From assembly GCF_946885955.1 (NCBI RefSeq), contig NZ_CAMPHI010000023.1, positions 1-64,000 on the forward strand: DNA of 64,000 nt, given 5' to 3'. Shown here piece by piece: positions 18,363 through 32,118 of this stretch. Below the pieces are notes generated by a model, which did no database searches, had not been told where the DNA came from, and saw nothing but the letters and a program-made list of their open reading frames with translations. The DNA is from an uncultured Pseudomonas sp. (GTDB lineage Bacteria; Pseudomonadota; Gammaproteobacteria; Pseudomonadales; Pseudomonadaceae). The number at the start of each line of letters is the position of its first letter. Within the stretch, counting starts at the first letter, position 1. The translations under genes were made by a program, and so were the position numbers.

Positions 18363-19310
18363 CTATTTACCAAAAATAAGCGATTGAGGCTGCTGATCAA
18401 GCCCTTCCAGCGTTCGCTGCATCGTCTTGCTCGCACGACCCAGCTCCCGCAACGCCTGCAACAATTCGTACTGTATTTCCGATTTCGGCCCCAAGCCCCG
18501 GCGCGTTTCAGCGGCCAATGCATTGACCTGCTCGAGTGCCTGCGACGTGCTCAAGGCCGCGCTGCGAATATCCGCAACCGCAGCGCGCAAATCAACGCTG
18601 CTGCGCTGCATATTATCCATGATCGGCGGCAATTGTTGCTCCAGACTGCCGCTTATCCGATCCAATTTTGCCAGCAATTGGCTCATGCTCACCAATCCTT
18701 GCTGCAATTGTGCCGAGTTGGTCAATTTCTCCAGCGCCGCCAGGGTTTTCTGCGCCGATGCCGCCATTTCCTGCAACGGCAGTTGACGCAGACTGCCGGC
18801 CAGTTCGCGCAGCACGTCGGCAACCTGATCGATGCGCGACGGCACGCTGGGAATGGTCGGCAGGCCGAGGTCGTGGGGCGAGCGGACATAGCCCGGTTCT
18901 CGCGGGAACATATCCAGCGCGACTATCGCCTTGCCGGTCAGCAGGCTCGGCGTTTGCAGCTGGGCGCGCAGGCCGCGCTCCACCAACTGGCCGATAAACT
19001 GATCCAACTCGTGTTTGCCGCCGCCCTCGCCGCTGGAACTATCCAGCCGCACCACCACCGGCATCACCACGTCCTTCAGCTGGCGGTCGTAGGACAGACG
19101 GATCTCGCGCACGGTGCCGACCTTGACGCCTCGATAAGTGACGTCCGCACCCACATCGAGGCCATCCAGCGAGCCGGTGAAATACACCACGTATTCGCTC
19201 GGCTTGGCAAACCAGCTGTCGCGCGACAGCAGCATGATGCCGACCACCAGCAGCACCAGGCCGCCAAGCAGGAAAGCACCGATCATAAAGGGTTTACGTG
19301 CCTCGCTCAT
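18363..19310 (-). CDS. MCE (MlaD-like) family protein
   Basis: The 315-residue protein has one N-terminal membrane anchor (PFMIGAFLLGGLVLLVVGIM) and one MCE domain (about 40-120) containing GSLDGLDVGADVTYRGVKVG. A long helical C-terminal region (about 150-310) follows. MCE proteins assemble into rings that carry phospholipid across the periplasm. The protein is longer than MlaD, and its C-terminal helices could form a tunnel as in other MCE proteins. Its start overlaps the stop of the ATPase gene by four bases (ATGA), which points to translational coupling. Confidence 0.9.
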   Translation of the reverse strand: MSEARKPFMIGAFLLGGLVLLVVGIMLLSRDSWFAKPSEYVVYFTGSLDGLDVGADVTYRGVKVGTVREIRLSYDRQLKDVVMPVVVRLDSSSGEGGGKHELDQFIGQLVERGLRAQLQTPSLLTGKAIVALDMFPREPGYVRSPHDLGLPTIPSVPSRIDQVADVLRELAGSLRQLPLQEMAASAQKTLAALEKLTNSAQLQQGLVSMSQLLAKLDRISGSLEQQLPPIMDNMQRSSVDLRAAVADIRSAALSTSQALEQVNALAAETRRGLGPKSEIQYELLQALRELGRASKTMQRTLEGLDQQPQSLIFGK

Positions 19311-20077
19311 CCGACCTCCATCGTCCGTCCGCCCTCGCCGCGACGCAAAAACCGCTGCACTTGGTCCGGCCCATCGTCGAGTAGCTGCTGCACGGAGCCG
19401 AGGGCGATTTGCGTGCGAGTCTCGGCATCCAGAAACAAGCAGGTATCGGCGACCGCATAGATGCTCGGTAATTCATGGGTCACCAACACGATGCTCGCCC
19501 CCAGGCTGTCGCGCAACTGCAGGATCAGCTCGTCCAGAGCCAGGGAGCTGATAGGGTCCAGGCCCGCCGAGGGCTCATCGAAGAACAGCACTTGCGGATC
19601 GAGCGCCAGCGCCCGCGCCAGAGCGGCGCGCTTGCGCATGCCGCCGGACAGCTGCGCGGGATAGAGCGCATCACAACCCGCCAGGCCGACCAAACCCAGC
19701 TTCAAAGCCGCCAGCTCGTTCAGCTCCGCTTCGCACAGCAGCGGGCGATAAGCCGCCAATGGCAGGCAGATATTTTCGCGCAGGGTCATCGCGCCCCACA
19801 GCGCGGCATTCTGATAAAGCACGCCGAAGTGTTGCTGCAAGGCGGCGCGGCGATTTTCGTCGCCAGCCCAGAAATCCTCGCCATCGAACAGCACTCGCCC
19901 TGCCAGCGGCGCCTGTAAACCGATCAAGTGACGCAACAGGGTGCTTTTGCCGCAGCCACTGCCCCCCATGATCACGAATATCTCGCCACGACGGACGCTG
20001 AAATTAAGCTCGCGCTGAATCACCAGCTTGCCGTACCCGGCGCTGAGGCCCTCTGCGGTCAACACGGCCTCGCCCAT
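19307..20077 (-). CDS. Mla-type ABC transporter ATP-binding protein
   Basis: This is the ATPase of the MCE transporter, 256 residues. It has a Walker A (GGSGCGKST), an ABC signature (LSGGMRKRAALARALA) and a Walker B (VLFFDEPSAGLDP). The signature LSGGMRKR and the SAGLDPISS after Walker B are typical of MlaF-type rather than ordinary uptake ATPases. It lies directly after the permease gene, with one base between them, and overlaps the MCE gene. Confidence 0.93.
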   Translation of the reverse strand: MGEAVLTAEGLSAGYGKLVIQRELNFSVRRGEIFVIMGGSGCGKSTLLRHLIGLQAPLAGRVLFDGEDFWAGDENRRAALQQHFGVLYQNAALWGAMTLRENICLPLAAYRPLLCEAELNELAALKLGLVGLAGCDALYPAQLSGGMRKRAALARALALDPQVLFFDEPSAGLDPISSLALDELILQLRDSLGASIVLVTHELPSIYAVADTCLFLDAETRTQIALGSVQQLLDDGPDQVQRFLRRGEGGRTMEVG

Positions 20078-20078
20078 C

Positions 20079-21206
20079 TCAGATCCCCAACCGCGTGCAG
20101 ATCAGGGTGATCAGCGCGTCGCTCACCACCAGAGCGACCAGAATACTGACTACCGCACCGGTCGCCGCCTGACCCACGGCCTGGGCATTACGCCCGCTAC
20201 GCAGACCGTGCTGACAGCCGATCAAGCCGATCAACACGGCGAACACCAGGCTCTTGAAAATGCCCACGAGAAAGTCCGCAAGGTTGAGCATCTCCAGGCT
20301 TTGCGTCAGGTACAAGGGCGCGGATATGTCGAACAAGCCGGAGCCGATAACAAAACCACCGAGAATCCCCAGCGCATCGGCGAATACGCAGAGCAACGGC
20401 ATGCTCACCAGCAGCGCCAGCACACGCGGCAACACCAGGAACTCCAGCGGCGGGAAACCGAAGGTCTTCAACGCGTCGATCTCTTCATTGGCCTGCATGC
20501 TGCCGAGTTCGGCGGCATAGGCGGCGCCGGTGCGCCCGGCCATGATCACCGCGGTCATCAAGGCGCCCATCTCACGGGTCATGCCGATGGCCACCATATT
20601 GGCGATATACAGCTGGGCACCGAAGGCTTCGAGCTGGGCCGCACCGACGAACGCGAGGATCAGGCCCACCAGGCTGGCGATCAGCGCGACTATCGGTAGA
20701 GCGCCCGGCCCGCACTGCTGCAAGGCCAGCCAGAAATCGCCAGCGCGCATGCGCCCGCGCCCACTCAGCTGCCTTGCGAAAGCCAATATCACTTCGCCGA
20801 GAAAACTACAGGTTTGGCCAATGGCCGCCAGCACTGCGAGCGCCAGCAAACCCAGACGCGATACCGGACCGAAGTGTGCCGGCGGTTCGTCATGCGCTTG
20901 GGTGGAAGGCGTCGCGGCCATTTGTAACATCCGCGCCGCGCCGTCGGGCAGGTTCTGCCAACGCAGTTCCACGCCTGCGGCACTGGCCAGACGCTGCAAG
21001 CGACGCAGCAGCGCCAGCAGGCTGCTATCCCATGCCGTGACCGCCACTGCCACCGGCAGTTGCGCCGGCAGTTCGCGCTGGCTACGCCATACAACGTCGA
21101 GGTCGGGCTTGCCGACATCCAGCAGCCAGGCGCCGCCCACGTTCAGGCACAGTTGCTGGCTGCCCTGCCCCGACCATTGCAGACTCGCCTGCTGCTTATC
21201 GCTCAT
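20079..21206 (-). CDS. Mla-type permease with N-terminal STAS-like domain
   Basis: This 375-residue protein fuses a STAS-like domain (about 1-100, LPVAVAVTAWDSSLLALLRRL), the role of MlaB, to an MlaE-type permease (about 120-375). The permease has the family block GMTREMGALMTAVIMAGRTGAAYAAELG and the following NEEIDAL. The fusion is known in single-operon MCE systems. The start is the ATG at 21204-21206, with GGAGG seven bases upstream; an upstream in-frame start at 21251 lacks such a site. It is the first gene of the cluster. Confidence 0.9.
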   Translation of the reverse strand: MSDKQQASLQWSGQGSQQLCLNVGGAWLLDVGKPDLDVVWRSQRELPAQLPVAVAVTAWDSSLLALLRRLQRLASAAGVELRWQNLPDGAARMLQMAATPSTQAHDEPPAHFGPVSRLGLLALAVLAAIGQTCSFLGEVILAFARQLSGRGRMRAGDFWLALQQCGPGALPIVALIASLVGLILAFVGAAQLEAFGAQLYIANMVAIGMTREMGALMTAVIMAGRTGAAYAAELGSMQANEEIDALKTFGFPPLEFLVLPRVLALLVSMPLLCVFADALGILGGFVIGSGLFDISAPLYLTQSLEMLNLADFLVGIFKSLVFAVLIGLIGCQHGLRSGRNAQAVGQAATGAVVSILVALVVSDALITLICTRLGI

Positions 21207-21303
21207 GCGGCCTCCATTGGCAGGCCGTCGAAACACCAGGCGGGCGCTCAACGACCAGCGAACGCTATCGAAGCGGCATGGGACACCGCTTCGCGATTAC
21301 TAC

Positions 21304-23562
21304 CTAGCCGAGTGCCTCCACCAACAGCGCGTCGACCCGCTGGAAACCGCGCGGTAACTTGTTGCCGCGGCGTCCGCGTTCACCCTTGTAGTGTTCCAGA
21401 TCGTCAGCCTTGAGCGACAGCGTACGCTTACCCGCCTGCAATACCAGGGTCGCGCCTACCGGCAACACGGCCAAGTCGGTCAGGTACTCCTCGCGGCTGG
21501 CGACCCGCTCGCCGGGAATACCGATGATCTTGTTGCCTTTGCCTTTACCCAGTTGTGGCAAATCGCGCACAGGGAACAGCAGCAAACGGCCCTCGGTGGT
21601 GACAGCGGCAAGCCAGTCCTCTTCGCGATTGGCCAGCGGCTTGGGCGGCACCACCAGGGCGCCGTTGGGCAGGCTGAGCAGCGTCTTGCCGGCCTTGTTC
21701 TTGGCCTGCAGGTCCTCGCCTTTAACCACGAAACCATAGCCGGCATCCGAGGCGATCACATAGAGGGCATTGTCGTCCGGCAACAGTACGCACTCGAAGG
21801 TCGCGCCCGGCGGCGGCTGCAGGCGCCCGGTCAAGGGTTCGCCCTGACCGCGCGCCGACGGCAGCGAATGGGCGGGCAGCGAGTAGCTGCGTCCGGTCGA
21901 GTCGATAAATACCGCGTATTGATTGGAGCGTCCCGGCGCGGCGACCTTGAAGCCGTCGCCGGCCTTGTACGACAGGCCGGTGGCATCGATATCGTGCCCC
22001 TTGGCGCAGCGTACCCAGCCCTTCTCGGACACCACCACCGTGACCGGCTCGGTCGGCAGCAGTTCGGTTTCCGACAGGGCGCGGGCTTCGGCGCGGGCGA
22101 CGATCGGCGAACGGCGGTCATCGCCATAGGTCTCGGCGTCCTTGATGATTTCGTCGCGCACCAAACGCTTCAGCTTGGCCTCACTGCCGAGCAGGCTTTG
22201 CAGCTTGGCGCGTTCCTTGGCCAGGGCTTCCTGCTCGCCGCGGATCTGCATCTCTTCCAGCCGCGCCAATTGGCGCAGGCGGGTTTCCAGGATGTATTCG
22301 GCCTGCACGTCGGTCAGCCCGAAGCGCGCCATCAGCACCGGCTTGGGCTGATCCTCGGTGCGGATGATGTGGATCACTTCATCCAGGTTGAGGAAGGCGA
22401 TCAGGCGGCCTTCCAGCAGGTGCAGGCGATGCTCGACCTTGTCCAGGCGGAACTGCAGGCGCCGGCGCACGGTGCCGACGCGGTACTCCAGCCATTCGCG
22501 CAGCATCTGCCGCAGGTTCTTCACCTGGGGCTTGCCGTCGAGACCGATGACATTGGTGTTGACCCGGTAGCTGGACTCCAGCTCGGTGGTGGCGAACAGG
22601 TGCTGCATCAGCTCGTCGGCATCGACCCGATTCGAACGCGGGATGATCACGATACGGCACGGGTGCTCGTGGTCCGATTCGTCGCGCAGGTCGGCGACCA
22701 TCGGCAATTTCTTCGCCTGCATCTGCCCGGCGATCTGCTCCAGCACCTTGGAACCGGAAACCTGATGAGGCAACGCGGTGACCACGATATCGCCGTCCTC
22801 GATACGATAGACCGCGCGCATGCGCACCGAGCCGCGGCCGGTTTCGTAGATTTTCAGCAAATCCGCGCGGGGCGTAATGATTTCGGCTTCGGTCGGATAG
22901 TCCGGGCCCAACACGTGCTCGCAGAGCTGCTCGACCGTGGCGTCCGGCTGATCGAGCAGACGGATGCAGGCCGCGGCGACTTCACGCAGGTTATGCGGCG
23001 GCACGTCCGTGGCCATGCCCACGGCGATGCCGGTGGTGCCGTTGAGCAGGATATTCGGCAGCCGCGCCGGCAAGGTCGCCGGTTCATCGAGCGTGCCGTC
23101 GAAATTCGGCACCCAGTCCACGGTGCCCTGGCCCAGTTCGCTCAGCAGCACTTCCGAATAGCGTGACAGCCGCGCCTCGGTGTAGCGCATGGCGGCGAAG
23201 GACTTTGGATCGTCCGGCGCCCCCCAGTTGCCCTGCCCGTCTACCAGGGTGTAGCGGTAGCTGAACGGCTGCGCCATCAGCACCATGGCCTCGTAACAGG
23301 CCGAGTCGCCGTGGGGGTGAAACTTGCCGAGCACGTCGCCGACGGTGCGCGCCGACTTCTTGTGTTTGGAGTCGGCGTCCAGACCGAGTTCGCTCATGGC
23401 GTAAACGATGCGCCGCTGCACCGGCTTCAAACCATCACCGATATGCGGCAGGGCGCGGTCCATGATCACGTACATCGAATAATTGAGATAAGCCTGCTCG
23501 GTGAAATCGGCAAGGGAGCGGCGTTCGACACCGTCCAGGCTCAAATCGAGGGGTTCGCTCAT
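21304..23562 (-). CDS. parC: DNA topoisomerase IV subunit A ParC
   Basis: ParC is the DNA-cutting subunit of topoisomerase IV, which decatenates daughter chromosomes. The 752-residue product has the winged-helix/tower region with the catalytic R126-Y127 pair ([13 protein letters not shown]). The C-terminal half forms the beta-pinwheel. The quinolone-determining region reads [15 protein letters not shown] with S87 and E91, the residues of a susceptible-type enzyme. It is the last gene in the minus-strand run that begins at nudF. A hairpin without a U-run lies at 21269-21293 beyond the stop. Confidence 0.97.
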   Translation of the reverse strand: MSEPLDLSLDGVERRSLADFTEQAYLNYSMYVIMDRALPHIGDGLKPVQRRIVYAMSELGLDADSKHKKSARTVGDVLGKFHPHGDSACYEAMVLMAQPFSYRYTLVDGQGNWGAPDDPKSFAAMRYTEARLSRYSEVLLSELGQGTVDWVPNFDGTLDEPATLPARLPNILLNGTTGIAVGMATDVPPHNLREVAAACIRLLDQPDATVEQLCEHVLGPDYPTEAEIITPRADLLKIYETGRGSVRMRAVYRIEDGDIVVTALPHQVSGSKVLEQIAGQMQAKKLPMVADLRDESDHEHPCRIVIIPRSNRVDADELMQHLFATTELESSYRVNTNVIGLDGKPQVKNLRQMLREWLEYRVGTVRRRLQFRLDKVEHRLHLLEGRLIAFLNLDEVIHIIRTEDQPKPVLMARFGLTDVQAEYILETRLRQLARLEEMQIRGEQEALAKERAKLQSLLGSEAKLKRLVRDEIIKDAETYGDDRRSPIVARAEARALSETELLPTEPVTVVVSEKGWVRCAKGHDIDATGLSYKAGDGFKVAAPGRSNQYAVFIDSTGRSYSLPAHSLPSARGQGEPLTGRLQPPPGATFECVLLPDDNALYVIASDAGYGFVVKGEDLQAKNKAGKTLLSLPNGALVVPPKPLANREEDWLAAVTTEGRLLLFPVRDLPQLGKGKGNKIIGIPGERVASREEYLTDLAVLPVGATLVLQAGKRTLSLKADDLEHYKGERGRRGNKLPRGFQRVDALLVEALG

Positions 23563-23584
23563 GCGTGCCTCATTGCAAGTGAAT

Positions 23585-24112
23585 TTAGTTAAGCGAAGTC
23601 GTCTGGCGCAGCTTCAAGATGCCGTCGCGCTGAGTGAATTCGAGTTGTTTCAGGGCGCTCATGCCCAATAGCACCTGGTCGCCATCCATACCCGGGGAAA
23701 CCAGGGCGGCGACGTCATGCAGGAGAATCTCGCCCAGTTGCAGGCTATGCAGGCGCGTGCGGTAGCCGGTCGTCACACCGTTGGCGGTACTGATCTGCAC
23801 CGGCATGCCTCGCGCCAGCCGCAAACGCTTGGCCAGGTCGGCGGGAATCGCCACTGCGGTGGCGCCGGTATCGAGCAAGAAAGTGACGGTGACATCGTTG
23901 ATCTTGCCGTCGAGCAGGTAATGTCCACTTCGACCGCTGAGTAGCTGCACCTCGATATAGCCATCGCCATGCACCGATTGCGGCGCCTGGTTGGGGTTGT
24001 CCAGACGCGACTCCCAGCGCCCGAAGAAATGCGTCGCCAGCGCCATTGCGGCGACCCAGGCCACCACCAACATGACCCGTCCGGCACGCTGACCGGGCGC
24101 TGCCGCACTCAT
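23585..24112 (-). CDS. Membrane-anchored retropepsin-like aspartic protease
   Basis: This 175-residue protein has one N-terminal membrane segment ([19 protein letters not shown]) and a single retropepsin-type domain. It carries the active-site triad [13 protein letters not shown] (D81) and a later hydrophobic flap partner [12 protein letters not shown]. Such proteins must dimerise to be active. The family (clan AA, TIGR02281-like) is widespread but mostly uncharacterised. The ATG at 24112 overlaps the stop of the upstream gene by four bases. The frame is open back to 24235, but the extra residues are Arg-rich and unlikely. Confidence 0.85.
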   Translation of the reverse strand: MSAAAPGQRAGRVMLVVAWVAAMALATHFFGRWESRLDNPNQAPQSVHGDGYIEVQLLSGRSGHYLLDGKINDVTVTFLLDTGATAVAIPADLAKRLRLARGMPVQISTANGVTTGYRTRLHSLQLGEILLHDVAALVSPGMDGDQVLLGMSALKQLEFTQRDGILKLRQTTSLN

Positions 24113-25091
24113 TTGGCTCGCCCCCAGCCATCCTTGGGTGCGGCGAACCGCCAGACAACCGGGCGGTGCTCGCCATCGGCGCGCTCCAGCCCTCCGTTGT
24201 CGACACCGACCCAGGCGCCTTGCGCATCGATCCACAGCGCCTCTGCCACACCATAGGACACCGGATAACGCCGCTCCGGCACCAGCGCCTGCTCGGCGAA
24301 CGACCAGCAGCGCTCGACCTCGGCATTGCCCGGCGTACGCCGGCAGATGCGATGGGCCTGACGCTCGAGGGTAAACAGCTTGCCCTCGTAAAACGTCAGG
24401 CCGGAATAGTCCAAGGGGGCGGGTTCACCGCCCAACTGCGGCGGCGACGGCTCGCTACCACCTTCGCTCTGCAGCACGCAGCCACCGGTGCAATGCCAGC
24501 TCGAGCGGTTTTTATGCAATACCACCAATCCACGGTTCTGCGCTTCGGCGGCCAACCACAGACGCTCGCCTGGCGCATCCACCGCAATCCCCTCGAACAG
24601 CGAGTTGAAATGCAGCAGCATGCCGCTGGCGCGCGCCTGGCGCACCAGGCCATCGGGCAATTTCAGCCACTGCGGCTCGCCGGCCAGCGGCAGAAGCAAC
24701 ACCGCCGCCTGGCTTTCGCTGACGAGGTAGCGATTGCCCAGGGTGTCGCAGGACAGCCCTTCGAAGTCCAGGTCGCCACCACGCACCATGCCGGCGACCC
24801 AACCACGCATGCGCAAGCCCCAGGGCAATGCCGCCTGCGGTACCGGCGGGGCGACGAACTCTTCCGCTTCGGCCTGCCACACGCCATCGCCCCCCGGCAG
24901 GCGGTAGAGGCGCCCATCGCTGCGATCCGATACCGCCCACAGCGCATCGCCGCACCAGGCCAGCCCCGACAGGTTGCCGCCGGTCATGCCCTCTATCGGG
25001 TGTTCGCTCAGCAATTGCAATTCGGTCGGTGCGGCTGTTTCGGCGATCACCGGAGTCGCCACCAGCAACAGGGCGGCGAATAGATGCCGCA

Positions 25092-25092
<1 letters not shown>
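24109..25092 (-). CDS. Secreted esterase-like activity of phytase family protein
   Basis: The 327-residue product has a clear signal peptide (MRHLFAALLLVATPVIA). The body is a beta-propeller-like protein of the phytase-like esterase family (PF13449 type): LSGLAWCGDALWAVSDRSDG near the start, then GNRYLVSESQ, FEGIAVDAPGERLWLAAE, and YSGLTFYEGKLFTLERQAHR. The substrate is not predictable. Its start overlaps the parE stop by one base (TGATG) and its stop overlaps the retropepsin start, so it is translationally tied to both. By position it should be PAO1 PA4966. Confidence 0.85.
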
Positions 25093-27625
<2,533 letters not shown>

Positions 27626-27644
27626 GGAGCGGGAGGCTACTAGG

Positions 27645-27742
27645 ACAAGGCCGCAAGCTGCAAGCCGCTCGGCATGCTACCAGTCCAGACTGCATGAACC
27701 TTTGGCTTGTACTTGCCGCTTACAGCTATCGACTTGCAGCTC
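27645..27742. repeat. Dispersed imperfect inverted repeat, copy B
   Basis: A left arm (AAGGCCGCAAGCTGCAAGC) and a right arm (CTTGCCGCTTACAGCT and ACTTGCAGCTCGG) enclose about 50 bases between yqiA and the end of cpdA. It belongs with copies A, C and D. Confidence 0.65.
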
Positions 27743-27745
27743 GGT

Positions 27746-28561
27746 TCAATATCCCTTGACGCTGTAATCGACCTCGAACTTGATCCCCGTCACCCGCGAT
27801 ACGCCGGTATCCAGGCGCCCGTCGTCGAACAGGCGCAGCCAGCGGTAACCGGGCGCCGAGGTATCGACCTGAAACTCCTCGCTACCGGGGGCGAACTGCA
27901 CGCAGGTCGAGGGCGAAGCAAGCAAGCGGATGTCGCCGCGCTGCTGGTCGAACTCCTGATGAATATGCCCCCAGAGCACCGCGCGCACCTGACTGAAACG
28001 CTCCAGAATGGCGAACAGCGCATCGGGGTTGCGCAAGCCGATAGGCTCCATCCAGCGACAGCCAATGGAAACCGGGTGGTGGTGCAGGCAAACCAGATGG
28101 TGACGCTGCGGCGCCTCGCTGAGTGCACGCTCGAGCAATGCCAGTTGATCGTCGCCGAGAAAACCCGGGACGGCACCGGAGATCGACGAGTCCAAAAAGG
28201 TGATCCGCCAGTTGCCCAGATCGATCACCGGCTCCAGAAAGTCACCGTTCTTACTAGCCGCTCGCATGGCCGGCACTTCGTCGTGGTTGCCGGGGAACCA
28301 GCGCGCCGGGGCGGGAATGGCCGCGGTCATCTGCCGAAAGCGCTGGTAGGAAGCCTCGCTGCCATCTTGCGACAGGTCGCCGCTGGCCACCATCAGATCG
28401 ATCTGCGGCTGCTCCTGCAGCACCCGTTCGATCACTCGCTGCAGACTGTCCTGGGTATCCAGGCCCAGCAGCCTACCCGCCGCTTCGGCAAATAGATGGC
28501 TGTCGGACAACTGCACCAGCAGTACAGAGGATTCTGCGGTGGACATACGCGTGCTCGGCAA
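27746..28561 (-). CDS. cpdA: 3',5'-cyclic-AMP phosphodiesterase CpdA
   Basis: CpdA hydrolyses cAMP and so limits Vfr/CRP-type signalling. The product is a class III metallophosphoesterase with the full metal set: QLSDSHLF, ASGDLSQDGS, PGNHDEVP, HHHPV and GHIHQEF. The best start is a TTG at 28559-28561, with AAGGAG six bases upstream, giving 271 residues. Alternatives are ATG at 28579 (277 residues, no ribosome site) and ATG at 28528-28530. It is followed by yqiA and preceded by yqiB, as in E. coli. Confidence 0.93.
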   Translation of the reverse strand: MPSTRMSTAESSVLLVQLSDSHLFAEAAGRLLGLDTQDSLQRVIERVLQEQPQIDLMVASGDLSQDGSEASYQRFRQMTAAIPAPARWFPGNHDEVPAMRAASKNGDFLEPVIDLGNWRITFLDSSISGAVPGFLGDDQLALLERALSEAPQRHHLVCLHHHPVSIGCRWMEPIGLRNPDALFAILERFSQVRAVLWGHIHQEFDQQRGDIRLLASPSTCVQFAPGSEEFQVDTSAPGYRWLRLFDDGRLDTGVSRVTGIKFEVDYSVKGY

Positions 28562-28692
28562 GGCCGACTCCTTGAGCATAGTGAATGAATTATGGTGGCT
28601 GGCGCGGCCTGCGGTAAACCCAGGAAGCGGGCATGGATCACAGAAAACCGGGCGCGACCCGAGGCGCGACTAGTTTATGAGGCCTTTTGCAC

Positions 28693-29151
28693 TCAGCGCA
28701 CCAACTCCATCTCATGTCCACAGGCTAGACAATGACTGAGCCATTCGCCGAGAAACAGATTGAGTTGGGTTTTTTCGTCGGGCTGGTGCATGGCGGCGTT
28801 GGGGTAGGGATAGATGCCGCGAAAGCGCCTGGCGCTCTGCGCACCGACGACTTCGGCCATGCGCGCGTCGTGGTAGACCCGTACTTCCAGCTGCGGTATC
28901 GGCAGCCAGGGCAGACTGTGTTCCTGACGCACCTGGATGGTCGAGGTGTAGGGGCAGGTTTCCACCACTTCCAGGGCCAATACGCCCAATAAGTGCTCGC
29001 CCTGACTCAAGGCGACACGGCGCGGCTGGCGAGGCGGATGAGGTTGCTCGCGCATTTCCGGCAGCAGCTGCATCAGACGCGCATAGTTGGCTTCGCAAGC
29101 GGCCTGCAGCTCGACCAGGTCGACCCTGTAGCGCTCGCGCAGCAGGTTCAC
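28693..29151 (-). CDS. yqiB: YqiB-like DUF1249 protein
   Basis: This 152-residue protein is the DUF1249/YqiB family, with LVELQAACEANYARL at the start, the central VVETCPYTSTIQVRQ, and LNLFLGEWLSHCLACGHEM at the end. E. coli YqiB has no settled function. The GTG start at 29149-29151 overlaps the nudF stop (GTGA), so translation is coupled. The open frame extends to 29406, but the first part of that frame overlaps nudF. Confidence 0.88.
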   Translation of the reverse strand: MNLLRERYRVDLVELQAACEANYARLMQLLPEMREQPHPPRQPRRVALSQGEHLLGVLALEVVETCPYTSTIQVRQEHSLPWLPIPQLEVRVYHDARMAEVVGAQSARRFRGIYPYPNAAMHQPDEKTQLNLFLGEWLSHCLACGHEMELVR

Positions 29152-29747
29152 GACCACAACCCCCGTACTTCGAGGCGGTTCAACGCCAGCCATTGCAGGG
29201 CGATGATGCTCGCGGCGTTTTCGATGCGCCCGTCCTTGACCGCATCCAATGCATCTTCCAGAGGCCAGACATGCACGCGGATATCTTCGCCCTCCTCGGC
29301 CAGGCCGTGTACCCCGCCAGCGCCCTCGCTGTCGCAACGACCGATGAACAGGTGCACGCGCTCGTCCGAGCCACCTGGCGAGGGGTAATACTGGGTAATC
29401 GGCCACAGCGAGGTAAGCGTCAGATCGGCCTCTTCGATCGCCTCGCGTAGCGCCACTTCTTCCGGCTGCTCGTCCTTGTCGATCAGCCCGGCGACCAGCT
29501 CCAGCAACCAGGGATTCTCGCTCTTGGCCATGGCGCCAACCCGGAATTGCTCGATCAGCACCACCGTATCGCGCTGCGGATCGTAAGGCAGCACACAGAC
29601 CGCATCATGCCGCACGAACAGTTCGCGACTGAGCACAGGGCCCATGCCGCCGGCAAACTGGCGATGGCGCAACGACAAGCGATCAAGCTTGTAGAAGCCG
29701 CTGAAGCAGGACTCCCGCTTGAGTATTTCAACATCGTCTCGCTGCAT
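29148..29747 (-). CDS. nudF: ADP-ribose pyrophosphatase NudF
   Basis: NudF splits ADP-ribose to AMP and ribose-5-phosphate. The 199-residue length fits. The Nudix box is GLIDKDEQPEEVALREAIEE followed by ADL: the expected G of the REUxEExGU signature is D here, while all metal-binding glutamates are kept. The N-terminus (ILKRESCFSGFYKLDRLSLRHRQF) is typical of the family. It is the first gene of the nudF-yqiB-cpdA-yqiA-parE run, with 88 bases separating it from thiC. Confidence 0.93.
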   Translation of the reverse strand: MQRDDVEILKRESCFSGFYKLDRLSLRHRQFAGGMGPVLSRELFVRHDAVCVLPYDPQRDTVVLIEQFRVGAMAKSENPWLLELVAGLIDKDEQPEEVALREAIEEADLTLTSLWPITQYYPSPGGSDERVHLFIGRCDSEGAGGVHGLAEEGEDIRVHVWPLEDALDAVKDGRIENAASIIALQWLALNRLEVRGLWS

Positions 29748-29835
29748 AACGCCCCCCTAATTCAACATGAACGGGCCCAGAGGCCCGTCCCGCTTACATC
29801 ATCATGCCATGCGCGGCGGCATGGCAAGGGCCTCA

Positions 29836-31904
<2,069 letters not shown>

Positions 31905-32057
31905 AAGAACCCGGCCAGTCTAATCAACCCCTACCGATAAAACCAACCGCGGAGTCAAAAAAACTGACCCACGCGTCGGATAGTGACGACGAACCCGCCA
32001 TCACCACCGGACCACACGGCCTGTTGCAAATAATCGCACCAGGCACCGACCAACGGC

Positions 32058-32086
32058 TTGACCCCCTCGTCAGGCGCACTTAGCCT
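32058..32086 (+). promoter_or_regulatory. Candidate tolC promoter
   Basis: TTGACC and TAGCCT are separated by 17 bases; the -10 box ends 33 bases before the tolC ATG. The -10 hexamer matches TATAAT at only 3 of 6 positions. Confidence 0.4.
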
Positions 32087-32118
32087 TGCGGATTACCGTC
32101 CAATTCAGGATTGCCCTA

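Noticed and set aside
21269..21293. Eight-base-pair hairpin beyond the parC stop as a terminator
   Set aside because: No U-run follows on the minus strand, so it was not listed as a terminator.
21391..23166. 591-codon plus-strand frame opposite parC
   Set aside because: Antisense shadow of parC caused by high third-position GC; no recognisable domain.
29771..29826. Two hairpins between thiC and nudF as terminators
   Set aside because: Both have good stems but neither is followed by a T-run on the thiC strand.
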